From positions 1-12,122 of the forward strand of contig CAKTCK010000052.1 in NCBI GenBank assembly GCA_934539245.1: a stretch of 12,122 nucleotides of DNA, given 5' to 3'. The stretch is from an uncultured Faecalibacterium sp. Its GTDB lineage: Bacteria; Bacillota; Clostridia; Oscillospirales; Ruminococcaceae. Position numbers and translations under genes: made by a program. Position 1 is the first letter of the stretch, and each line of letters opens with the position of its first letter. Positions 6,615-11,886 of this stretch are shown here, in pieces. The notes under the pieces are model-generated. The model was not told the DNA's origin, did not search any database, and saw only the letters and a program-made list of their open reading frames with translations.

Positions 6615-7022
6615 TCAGCTTTCCTCTTCCAGTGTGCAAAAGGCCAGCGCCATGCCGCCCTCGTGGCTCAGGGAGAGCCGGGCGCGCAGCCGGTGCTGCG
6701 CCACCCATGCGGCGGTCTGCCCGCTGAAGCGATAGGCCGGGGCACCGTTTTCCTGCCGGACGGCCTCGATCTCGCACAGGGAAAAGGGTTCCCGCAGGCC
6801 GGTACCCGCCGCCTTGAGAAAGGCTTCCTTGGCGGCAAAATCTGCGGCGGCGCTGGCAAGGCGGTGGGCGTTCAGCGGCGCAGGAGAGGCTTCACAAAGC
6901 CCCAGCGCCGCCTGCTCGGCAGGGCCGTACACCCGGCGCACAAAGGCCGCTGCGTGGGCAGAGGAAAGGCTTTTTTCCAGATGGGAAAGGCTGCACAGGT
7001 CGCAGCCGATGCCGTAAAGCAT
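6615..7022 (-). CDS. acpS: Holo-[acyl-carrier-protein] synthase
   Basis: AcpS transfers the 4'-phosphopantetheine arm of coenzyme A to the serine of apo-ACP, activating it for fatty-acid synthesis. The 135-residue protein begins MLYGIGCDLCSL; D8 is the Mg2+ ligand of the family's GIDxxxI motif. FAAKEAFLKAAGTG (62-75) holds the conserved Glu/Lys pair (E66) and the GTG loop. The sequence between is rich in Ala and more divergent than average. ATG at 7020-7022 is supported by AAAGGAG (7030-7036), 7 nt upstream, and by alignment to the family N-terminus. It is followed 140 nt later by ndoA on the same strand, a remnant of the classic acpS-alr-ndoAI-ndoA neighbourhood. Motifs are clear. Confidence 0.93.
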   Translation of the reverse strand: MLYGIGCDLCSLSHLEKSLSSAHAAAFVRRVYGPAEQAALGLCEASPAPLNAHRLASAAADFAAKEAFLKAAGTGLREPFSLCEIEAVRQENGAPAYRFSGQTAAWVAQHRLRARLSLSHEGGMALAFCTLEEES

Positions 7023-7069
7023 ACAAAGGCTCCTTTCACGGGCAGAATGCCGCCCGGACATCGTTCATC

Positions 7070-7089
7070 TTGCTGGAACATTGCTGGAA
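7070..7089 (+). repeat. Tandem direct repeat TTGCTGGAA (two units, 11-bp period)
   Basis: Two identical 9-mers at 7070-7078 and 7081-7089 lie between the divergent acpS and ireB genes, phased by about one helical turn. This could be a regulator site, but chance is possible. Confidence 0.3.
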
Positions 7090-7125
7090 ATTTTGTGCAG
7101 GATGTGCAAATCCAGCGTAATTATC

Positions 7126-7154
7126 TTGAAGTTTCGGCGCATTTCGTGTACAAT
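7126..7154 (+). promoter_or_regulatory. ireB promoter (sigma-A type)
   Basis: TTGAAG (7126-7131) and TACAAT (7149-7154) are separated by 17 bp. Transcription near 7161 would give a leader of about 25 nt ending in the AAGGGGG ribosome binding site. Confidence 0.85.
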
Positions 7155-7186
7155 GGGGCTAGTTTCAACCGAAGGGGGTGTATTGC

Positions 7187-7432
7187 GTGGGAGACGCAAC
7201 CGCGATTTTCTCCATCCACGATAAAAAGGACTATGAGATCCACGAGATCGTACAACAGGTGTACGATGCTTTGAAGGAAAAAGGCTACAACCCGGTCAAT
7301 CAGCTGGTGGGCTACATTTTGTCCGAAGACCCTACCTACATTACGACCTATAAGAATGCCCGTGCCATGATCCGCAAGGTGGATCGTGACGACCTGCTGC
7401 AAGCCATGCTGCGCAGTTACCTCAACGTGTAA
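7187..7432 (+). CDS. ireB: IreB family regulatory phosphoprotein (UPF0297)
   Basis: IreB is a small cytoplasmic protein phosphorylated by the PASTA-domain Ser/Thr kinase IreK and dephosphorylated by IreP in Enterococcus, where it modulates cell-wall stress and cephalosporin resistance. The 81-residue product carries the family core VYDALKEKGYNPVNQLVGY, then SEDPTYITTYKNARAMIRK and a C-terminal RDDLLQAMLRSYL. The GTG at 7187 is preferred because AAGGGGG (7172-7178) then sits at normal spacing; the in-frame GTG at 7178 lies inside that site. A Thr at position 5 is a plausible phosphosite by analogy only. In many Bacillota this gene precedes ruvX/yqgF and a DUF1292 gene; here it has its own promoter and terminator and stands alone. 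Family assignment is firm. Confidence 0.93.
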   Translation: MGDATAIFSIHDKKDYEIHEIVQQVYDALKEKGYNPVNQLVGYILSEDPTYITTYKNARAMIRKVDRDDLLQAMLRSYLNV

Positions 7433-7448
7433 TACGGTCCTTTTCAGC

Positions 7449-7479
7449 CCCGCTGTCTTGCAAGACGGCGGGCTTTTTT
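7449..7479 (+). terminator. ireB intrinsic terminator
   Basis: Stem CCCGCTGTCT (7449-7458) pairs with AGACGGCGGG (7463-7472) with one T-G wobble and a TTGCA-type loop, followed by T6 (7474-7479). It begins 16 nt after the ireB stop codon. Confidence 0.93.
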
Positions 7480-7507
7480 ATTGCAGATGCAGTTTTCCGC
7501 TGCAACC

Positions 7508-7618
7508 CCACCCGTGAAAATGCGTTTGGAGCACTCCGCAGAGTGCGACAAACGCGAAATTATAAATAATTTTTCTGCTGAAAATGGTCAGAGCGCAAGC
7601 GGAGACCATTTTAATCGT
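7508..7618 (-). repeat. 3'-UTR multi-hairpin repeat element, copy 3 (after dus)
   Basis: On the minus strand hairpin 1 pairs AAAATGGTC (7612-7604) with GACCATTTT (7589-7581), with a UCC-GC-UUGC-GC-UCU interior; the dus stop TAA (7613-7611) runs into its 5' arm. The linker AGCAGAAAAATTATTTATAA follows, then hairpin 2: GCGTTTG-TC-GCACTC-TGCG-GAGTGC-TC-CAAACGC (7555-7522), then ATTTTCACGGGTGG. Hairpin 2 has a completely different sequence from copies 1 and 2 but keeps the TGCG loop. It has a symmetric TC/TC internal loop. Hairpin 1 followed by its U-run may also terminate dus transcription. Confidence 0.85.
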
Positions 7619-8561
7619 TTTCCACCAGCGGCAGGGTGAAGATCTGGTTCACCACCACCTCGTATTCCCACGGCTCCCGCAGCTTTTTGAGCTGCTTTTC
7701 CAGTTTTTCCGCTCCGGCAAAGCGGTGGATGAGGTAGAACCAGTGCCCCTTCATCCGGCTGATGGCGCAGCCCGCGCTGCCGAACAGTTCAGTGTAGCCG
7801 TGGTACAGGTCGGTCAGGTAGCCCCGCAGCTCTTCCTTTGTGGCGGGCGCACCGCCCCGCGCCCTGCGGAAAAGCGCCGGGTCAGCAATCAGCCCGCGCC
7901 CCACCATGATGCCGGACAGGGCAGGGAACTCTTCTTCCAGCGCGTGGAGCTGGGTAGCGGTGGTCACATCGCCGTTATAGCACACCGGCATGGTGCACCG
8001 GGGCAGCGCAGCCGCAAAGGCGGCGCGGTCGGCCTGCCCGCGGTACTGCTGCCGCATCACCCGGGGGTGGATGGTCAGCTCCGAGATGGGGTAGCGGCTA
8101 TAAATTTCCAGAATGGCGGCAAACTCTTCCGGCTTCTCCACGCCCAGCCGGGTCTTGACCGAGACCGGTCCCTCGGCGCGGGAAAATACCCCATCCAGAA
8201 AGGCATCCACCTTGGCAAGGTCCCGCAGCATCCCGGAGCCTTTGCCCTTGGCAGTCACCGTTCCGGCGGGACAGCCCAGATTCAAGTTCACCTCGGTATA
8301 GCCCAGCGCCCGCAGCTGACCGATCATCCACGCGGCCAGTTCGCCGTCCTTGGCCAGCAATTGCGGGATGACCGGCGCACCGGGGTTTGCCGCCGGGGCA
8401 AGCTCTGCCATCTTCTTTTTAATGAGCACCCGGTTCTCCGGCGGGGAGATAAACGGCGCATAATAGCGGTCAGCAGCGCCTTGTGCGCCGAACCATTTCT
8501 GATGGGTCTGCCGCCAGACCCGGTCCGTGAACCCCTCCATGGGGGCAGCATAATAAAGCAT
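7611..8561 (-). CDS. tRNA-dihydrouridine synthase family protein
   Basis: Dus enzymes use FMN and NADPH to reduce uridines in the tRNA D-loop. The 316-residue protein starts MLYYAAPMEGFTD, the FMN-binding APMEGFTD motif. NLNLGCPAGTVTAKGKGSGM (93-112) holds the catalytic Cys C97 with the conserved Lys stretch. SVKTRLG (134-140), LTIHPR (162-167), CYNGDVTT and IMVGRGLIADPALF complete the TIM-barrel signature. A C-terminal helical tRNA-binding region follows (about 245-316). ATG at 8559-8561 is close to GGAG about 8-9 nt upstream. The gene is single, with an extended -10 promoter upstream, and its stop codon lies inside the hairpin of repeat copy 3. The subfamily (DusB-like versus another Bacillota clade) cannot be fixed from motifs, so no symbol is given. 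Confidence 0.95.
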   Translation of the reverse strand: MLYYAAPMEGFTDRVWRQTHQKWFGAQGAADRYYAPFISPPENRVLIKKKMAELAPAANPGAPVIPQLLAKDGELAAWMIGQLRALGYTEVNLNLGCPAGTVTAKGKGSGMLRDLAKVDAFLDGVFSRAEGPVSVKTRLGVEKPEEFAAILEIYSRYPISELTIHPRVMRQQYRGQADRAAFAAALPRCTMPVCYNGDVTTATQLHALEEEFPALSGIMVGRGLIADPALFRRARGGAPATKEELRGYLTDLYHGYTELFGSAGCAISRMKGHWFYLIHRFAGAEKLEKQLKKLREPWEYEVVVNQIFTLPLVEND

Positions 8562-8593
8562 GGGCGTTTCTCCAAACGATTTTTGTTACCGGT

Positions 8594-8602
8594 ATTGTAG
8601 CA
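8594..8602 (-). promoter_or_regulatory. Extended -10 promoter of the dus gene
   Basis: On the minus strand TGC precedes TACAAT (8594-8599), an extended -10 box, about 33 nt upstream of the start codon. The -35 position has only a weak TTTTCC, consistent with extended -10 dependence. Confidence 0.6.
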
Positions 8603-8638
8603 TAAAATCCGGCGTGGGAAAAGGGGAGAGGGTGCAAT

Positions 8639-8673
8639 AAAAAACTCCCGCCCTGCGGGGTGCAGAGCGGGAG
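8639..8673 (-). terminator. cysK intrinsic terminator
   Basis: On the minus strand a 12-bp stem CTCCCGCTCTGC/GCAGGGCGGGAG (8673-8662 with 8656-8645, one T-G wobble) closes an ACCCC loop and is followed by T6 (8644-8639). It lies about 17 nt after the cysK stop codon. Confidence 0.95.
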
Positions 8674-8690
8674 AGGAGAGTTTTTGGAGA

Positions 8691-9623
8691 TTATTCAGCA
8701 AACAGCGGGGTGGACAGGTAGCGGTCGCCGGTATCGGGCAGCAGAACAACGATGTTCTTGCCGGCGTTCTCCGGGCGCTTTGCCAGCTGGATAGCAGCCC
8801 AGACGGCAGCACCGGAGGAGATGCCTACCAGCACGCCCTCCTTGTGGCCGATCAGACGGCCGGTGGCAAAGGCATCGTCGTTCTCAACGGTGATGATCTC
8901 GTCATAGACGGTGGTGTCCAGCACGTCCGGCACAAAGCCGGCGCCGATGCCCTGAATCTTGTGTGCACCGGCAGTGCCCTTGCTCAGCACAGGGGAGGAA
9001 GCAGGCTCCACGGCCACCACCTTGACGGCGGGATTCTTGCTCTTGAGGTACTTGCCAACGCCGGTCACGGTGCCGCCGGTGCCAACGCCTGCTACAAAGA
9101 TATCGACCTTGCCATCGGTATCTTCCCAGATCTCGGGGCCGGTGGTCTCGATGTGTGCCTGCGGGTTGGCGGGGTTCACGAACTGACCGGGGATGAAGGA
9201 ATTGGGAATCTCCTTTGCCAGCTCGTCAGCCTTGGCAATGGCACCCTTCATGCCCTTGGCACCCTCGCTCAGCACCAGCTCGGCACCGTAAGCCTTCATC
9301 AGCTGGCGGCGCTCCACGCTCATGGTCTCGGGCATCACAATGATGATGCGGTAGCCCTTGGCGGCTGCCACAGCAGCCAGACCGATGCCGGTGTTGCCGG
9401 AGGTGGGCTCGATGATGACGGAGCCTTCCTTCAGCAGACCCTTGGCCTCGGCGTCGTCGATCATCTTTTTGGCAATGCGGTCTTTCACAGAACCGGCGGG
9501 GTTGAAGTACTCCAGCTTGGCAATAACGTGGGCGGGCAGCTGCTCTTCCTTTTCAATATGGCTGAGCTCCAGCAGCGGGGTGTGACCGATCAACTGATCT
9601 GCGGCGGTATAGATCTTGCTCAT
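8691..9623 (-). CDS. cysK: Cysteine synthase A (O-acetylserine sulfhydrylase)
   Basis: CysK makes L-cysteine and acetate from O-acetyl-L-serine and sulfide using pyridoxal phosphate. The 310-residue protein shows NPAGSVKDR with the PLP Schiff-base lysine K47, PTSGNTG (73-79) binding the substrate carboxylate, the phosphate-binding loop GTGGT (181-185) and SSGAA (269-273), all standard fold-type II features at normal spacing. ATG at 9621-9623 fits the family start [17 protein letters not shown], with AGAGGGA about 9 nt upstream; upstream in-frame starts lack homology. It has a perfect consensus promoter and a leader of about 110 nt, and faces an Rrf2 regulator gene. In B. subtilis the Rrf2 protein CymR represses cysteine genes and is itself controlled by binding CysK, so the arrangement suggests the same pairing here. 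Very secure call. Confidence 0.98.
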   Translation of the reverse strand: MSKIYTAADQLIGHTPLLELSHIEKEEQLPAHVIAKLEYFNPAGSVKDRIAKKMIDDAEAKGLLKEGSVIIEPTSGNTGIGLAAVAAAKGYRIIIVMPETMSVERRQLMKAYGAELVLSEGAKGMKGAIAKADELAKEIPNSFIPGQFVNPANPQAHIETTGPEIWEDTDGKVDIFVAGVGTGGTVTGVGKYLKSKNPAVKVVAVEPASSPVLSKGTAGAHKIQGIGAGFVPDVLDTTVYDEIITVENDDAFATGRLIGHKEGVLVGISSGAAVWAAIQLAKRPENAGKNIVVLLPDTGDRYLSTPLFAE

Positions 9624-9675
9624 AATACTTGTCCCTCTTTCTGATATCGTTACGGGGTGCATAGCCCTGTCTTAC

Positions 9676-9690
9676 GCCGGTGTGCCCGGC
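9676..9690 (-). other. Hairpin in the cysK leader
   Basis: GCCGG (9676-9680) pairs with CCGGC (9686-9690) around a 5-nt loop, midway in the cysK leader. There is no T-box AGGGTGG-type antiterminator and no recognisable S-box, and no U-tract follows, so its role is unclear. Confidence 0.4.
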
Positions 9691-9702
9691 TGTGATTCCC
9701 TC

Positions 9703-9734
9703 TAAACCTTTAAACCAACATTATTTGTGGGTTT
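9703..9734. promoter_or_regulatory. Candidate Rrf2/CymR-type operator at the cysK start site
   Basis: Plus-strand TAAACC occurs twice (9703-9708 and 9711-9716) and is mirrored by GGGTTT (9729-9734), right downstream of the cysK -10 box and over the expected start site. A related GGGTTAAAA lies just after the -10 of the regulator promoter (9822-9830). Occupancy would block cysK transcription. The match to a known CymR or IscR site is not established. Confidence 0.35.
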
Positions 9735-9740
9735 GATGGC

Positions 9741-9769
9741 ATTATAGTCCGGTTTTCCCTGCTTGTCAA
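9741..9769 (-). promoter_or_regulatory. cysK promoter, perfect consensus
   Basis: On the minus strand TTGACA (9764-9769), a 17-bp spacer and TATAAT (9741-9746) match the sigma-A consensus exactly. Such a strong core promoter usually implies control by a repressor. An A/T-rich segment (9773-9787) lies between it and the divergent regulator promoter and could act as a shared UP element. Confidence 0.93.
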
Positions 9770-9792
9770 GGGCTTTTTTGAAAAAAGTGGGA

Positions 9793-9821
9793 TTGAAAAG
9801 TGATTTACCCTGTTGTATAAT
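9793..9821 (+). promoter_or_regulatory. Promoter of the Rrf2 regulator gene
   Basis: TTGAAA (9793-9798) and TATAAT (9816-9821) with a 17-bp spacer. Its -35 box is 23 bp from that of the divergent cysK promoter, so one bound regulator could affect both. Confidence 0.92.
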
Positions 9822-9859
9822 GGGTTAAAATAAAATTTGACCGGAAGGAAGTACGGATT

Positions 9860-10291
9860 ATGATCGTTTCGACCAAAGGACGCTATGCGCTGCGGGTGAT
9901 GATCGACCTCGCGGAGCATCAGTCTGAAAAATATGTTCCCTTAAAGGAAGTAGCCGCCCGGCAGGAGATCTCGGAAAAGTATCTGGAGAACATCCTCAAG
10001 GTGCTGGTGCAGAACGGCTTTCTGGAGGGGTTGCGCGGCAAGGGCGGCGGCTACCGGCTGACCCGCAGCCCGGATCAGTATACAGTAAGCGAAATTTTGA
10101 TGCTTACCGAGGGCAGTCTTGCCCCGGTAAGCTGCCTGACCCCCGGTGCCTCTGCCTGCGCCCGGATGGCCAACTGCCGCACCTACGAGATGTGGAAGGG
10201 GCTCAACGACCTGATCTCGGACTACTTCGGCAAGATCACGCTGGCAGACCTTGCCCTGCCGGATCAGGCCGGCAACGATTATGTGATTTAA
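9860..10291 (+). CDS. Rrf2 family transcriptional regulator (CymR/IscR-like), three-Cys type
   Basis: This 143-residue protein is a winged-helix DNA-binding regulator. MIVSTKGRYALRVMIDLA is the Rrf2 N-terminus; the helix-turn-helix spans about 27-47 (SEKYLENILKVL recognition region) and the wing is RGKGGGYRL (59-67). C92, C100 and C106 (C-x7-C-x5-C) sit where IscR has its Fe-S ligands, so it may bind an Fe-S cluster or sense thiols. B. subtilis CymR lacks this triad. The ATG at 9860 follows GGAAGGA by about 10 nt. The gene faces cysK with back-to-back promoters and is followed after 3 nt by a small unknown gene, probably co-transcribed. Context favours control of cysteine synthesis; control of Fe-S assembly genes elsewhere is the alternative. 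The family is certain. Confidence 0.93.
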   Translation: MIVSTKGRYALRVMIDLAEHQSEKYVPLKEVAARQEISEKYLENILKVLVQNGFLEGLRGKGGGYRLTRSPDQYTVSEILMLTEGSLAPVSCLTPGASACARMANCRTYEMWKGLNDLISDYFGKITLADLALPDQAGNDYVI

Positions 10292-10294
10292 GCT

Positions 10295-10519
10295 ATGAAA
10301 GAAAATCTGTGCAGTGCTTATATGAAGGATGCGGGGAACGATAAGCAATACTATGAAATCTTTTTCGAAATGTGCCGCAAGTTCCGTATCGACTGGGCAA
10401 CGGCAGATGAAAAGGAAAAAGAGTTTGTTACGGAAGTAACACGGGTGACCTACGAGCGCGAACGCGCTGCGCAGGAGGGCGTTTCACCTGAGAAGGTGCG
10501 GCCGGCGTTTTCAGCCTAA
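10295..10519 (+). CDS. Small hypothetical protein downstream of the Rrf2 regulator
   Basis: The 74-residue product MKENLCSAYMKDAGNDKQYY... is soluble, strongly charged and likely helical in residues 17-60, where a WATADEKEKEF and a VTRVTYERERAAQ segment occur. It has two Cys (C6, C27), no signal peptide and no membrane segment. I do not recognise a domain. The start follows the regulator stop codon by 3 nt and has no clear ribosome binding site, so translation is probably coupled to the upstream gene; ATG at 10322 is an in-frame alternative. A strong terminator begins 19 nt after the stop, which supports an operon of these two genes. The aromatic/charged composition and codon use look like a real protein. 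The function could relate to the regulator or to sulfur metabolism, but that is guesswork from position. Confidence 0.7.
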   Translation: MKENLCSAYMKDAGNDKQYYEIFFEMCRKFRIDWATADEKEKEFVTEVTRVTYERERAAQEGVSPEKVRPAFSA

Positions 10520-10537
10520 TGAAAATATGATTTGCTT

Positions 10538-10568
10538 GCGCACCGGAACTGCACCGGTGCGCTTTTTT
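10538..10568 (+). terminator. Intrinsic terminator of the Rrf2 operon
   Basis: A perfect 9-bp stem GCGCACCGG/CCGGTGCGC (10538-10546 with 10554-10562), a 7-nt loop and T6 (10563-10568). Confidence 0.95.
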
Positions 10569-10572
10569 GTAC

Positions 10573-10597
10573 AGTTCTGCGCAAAAGGTGCAGAACT
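10573..10597. promoter_or_regulatory. Inverted repeat AGTTCTGC-N9-GCAGAACT upstream of the lrgA promoter
   Basis: A perfect 8-bp inverted repeat (10573-10580 with 10590-10597) ends 18 bp before the lrgA -35 box. The position suits an activator. Top-strand ACAGTTCTG (10571-10579) is close to the LytTR half-site pattern as I recall it ([TA][AC][CA]GTTN[AG][TG]), with one mismatch, although LytTR sites are normally direct repeats. It is separate from the preceding terminator. Confidence 0.4.
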
Positions 10598-10615
10598 TCT
10601 TGGCAAGATTTACGA

Positions 10616-10644
10616 TTGATGGGGCGGGCAGTCCGCGGTATACT
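10616..10644 (+). promoter_or_regulatory. lrgAB promoter
   Basis: TTGATG (10616-10621) and TATACT (10639-10644) with a 17-bp spacer; start expected near 10651. The leader is about 76 nt and ends in AAGGGGAG (10712-10719). Confidence 0.75.
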
Positions 10645-10726
10645 TTTACTTTGTGTGAGACAAAAAATTCCGGGCGAAAAGCCCGTTTGTCTGTTCGTTT
10701 ATAAGACCAGAAAGGGGAGTTTTGAC

Positions 10727-11095
10727 ACGAAGTATATTTTTCAGTTTGGGCGCATTCTCGCGTTTTGTTTTCTGGGCGAGGTGCTGCACGCGGTGCTGCC
10801 GCTGCCGGTGCCTGCCAGTGTGTATGGTCTGGTGCTGCTGCTGGCAGCCCTGACCGCCGGGATCGTAAAGCTGGAGCAGGTCAAGGAGACCGGCACCTAC
10901 CTGACCGGTATTTTTCCGCTGCTGTTCGTGCCCGCCGCTGCGGGCATCATGGAGCTGTGGGCAGAGATGGGACAGCTGCTGCTGCCCATCCTGATCGCCA
11001 TTCTGCCGGTGACGGTGCTGGTGATGGCTGCCGCAGGCCGCACCACGCAGGCGCTGACCGCCCACAATAAAAAGGAGGAGGCCGACCATGACTGA
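10727..11095 (+). CDS. lrgA: LrgA/CidA family membrane protein, apparent ACG start
   Basis: LrgA is a small holin-like membrane protein that acts with LrgB; in Staphylococcus it opposes CidA-driven murein hydrolase activity, and related pairs transport pyruvate or glycolate. The 122-residue product has four hydrophobic segments (about 5-22, 25-43, 57-75, 81-103 by eye) and the family core PLPVPASVYGLVLLLAAL followed by KLEQVKETG and IFPLLFVPAAAGI. Homologues start MKY; here the aligned codons are ACG AAG TAT at 10727. AAGGGGAG (10712-10719) is 7 nt upstream of that ACG, the ideal spacing, and there is no in-frame ATG, GTG or TTG nearby. The in-frame GTG at 10655 lies about 4 nt after the predicted transcript start and has no ribosome site. 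The 3' end overlaps lrgB by 8 nt. Family call is firm; the start is odd. Confidence 0.85.
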   Translation, partial: TKYIFQFGRILAFCFLGEVLHAVLPLPVPASVYGLVLLLAALTAGIVKLEQVKETGTYLTGIFPLLFVPAAAGIMELWAEMGQLLLPILIAILPVTVLVMAAAGRTTQALTAHNKKEEADHD

Positions 11096-11795
11096 GCTGC
11101 TGAACGACTTTCTGACCGGCTCGGTGGCGTGGGGCGTGCTGCTTACGCTGGCGGCCTTTGGGCTGGGTGTGCTCATCAATAAGGTGACCGGCAAGGCCAT
11201 CTTTAACCCGCTGCTGCTGGGCAGTATTTTTGTCATCGTTTTTCTGTCGGTGTGCAATATCCCCTATGGGGACTATAAAACCAGCGCCGCGCCGGTAAGC
11301 TATCTGCTGCTGCCCGCCACGGTGGCGCTGGCCATCCCGCTGTATGAAAAGCTGGACCTGCTCAAAAAGAACGCGCCCGCCATCATCGCAGGCATCTCGG
11401 TGGGCACATTGGTCAGTCTGGGCAGCGCCTTTGCGCTGGCGCTGGCAATGGATCTGACCCAGGAGCAGTACGCCACCCTGCTGCCGAAGTCGGTGACCAC
11501 TGCCATCAGCATGGACGTGGCAGCAGAGCTGGGCGGCATTGCCGCCCTGACCGGTGCTATCGTCATCGTCACTGGCATTGTGGGCGCCCTGCTGGCTGAG
11601 ACGGTATGCAAGCTGTTCCACATCACCGACCCCATCGCCAAGGGCGTGGGCATCGGCACGGCAGCCCATGCTGTGGGCACTAGCAAGGCATTACAGATGG
11701 GCGAGGTGGAAGGTGCCATGAGCGGCCTTTCCATCGCCGTAGCCGGTGTGCTGACCGCTGTGCTCTGCCCGGTGTTCGTGGGCTTTATCCAGTAA
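11088..11795 (+). CDS. lrgB: LrgB/CidB family membrane protein
   Basis: LrgB is the larger partner of LrgA, a polytopic inner-membrane protein implicated in control of murein hydrolases, cell death and metabolite (pyruvate/glycolate) export. The 235-residue protein has about six hydrophobic segments and the family signatures LLPKSVTTAISMDVAAELGG (about 140-159) and GTAAHAVGTSKALQMGEVEG (about 190-209). The ATG at 11088 has AAGGAGG (11072-11078) upstream and overlaps the last codons of lrgA by 8 nt, so the two are translationally coupled. The length matches the usual 225-240 residues. Two intrinsic terminators follow. In Staphylococcus and Bacillus this pair is regulated by a LytTR two-component system; one of that class sits about 5 kb away in this window. 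Secure family call; the transported or controlled species is unknown here. Confidence 0.96.
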   Translation: MTELLNDFLTGSVAWGVLLTLAAFGLGVLINKVTGKAIFNPLLLGSIFVIVFLSVCNIPYGDYKTSAAPVSYLLLPATVALAIPLYEKLDLLKKNAPAIIAGISVGTLVSLGSAFALALAMDLTQEQYATLLPKSVTTAISMDVAAELGGIAALTGAIVIVTGIVGALLAETVCKLFHITDPIAKGVGIGTAAHAVGTSKALQMGEVEGAMSGLSIAVAGVLTAVLCPVFVGFIQ

Positions 11796-11807
11796 AACAG
11801 GCGCACA

Positions 11808-11821
11808 GAAAAGCGCTTTTC
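11808..11821. repeat. Perfect palindrome GAAAAGCGCTTTTC
   Basis: A loopless 14-bp palindrome, extended to 24 bp by GCAC/GTGC arms (11803-11806 and 11823-11826) with one mismatched pair. It lies 12 nt after the lrgB stop and just before the first terminator. As it has no loop it is more like a protein site or part of a compound terminator than an RNA hairpin. Confidence 0.4.
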
Positions 11822-11826
11822 CGTGC

Positions 11827-11861
11827 AAAACAGCCGTCCGGGCAGACCGGGCGGCTGTTTT
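11827..11861 (+). terminator. lrgAB terminator, first of two
   Basis: AAAACAGCCGTCCGG (11827-11841) pairs with CCGGGCGGCTGTTTT (11847-11861) with one T-G wobble and a GCAGA loop; the A4/T4 ends make it potentially bidirectional. Confidence 0.92.
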
Positions 11862-11886
11862 GTCAATAGGGCGTATTTGTATAAAT

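Noticed and set aside
3745..7618. CRISPR array or insertion sequence explaining the repeats
   Set aside because: Only three widely spaced copies, no spacers of constant length, no cas or transposase gene, and each copy is placed at a gene 3' end.
8844..9644. Plus-strand frame opposite cysK, and a similar one opposite dus (7584-8600)
   Set aside because: Both are shadows of genes with intact catalytic motifs and show no ribosome site or domain.
9624..9740. T-box or S-box riboswitch in the cysK leader
   Set aside because: No AGGGTGG-type T-box sequence, no specifier stem and no terminator ahead of the gene; only a 5-bp hairpin is visible.
10532..10726. Upstream TTG or ATG starts for lrgA
   Set aside because: They lie before the predicted transcript start and inside or near the preceding terminator, and the added sequence has no family homology.
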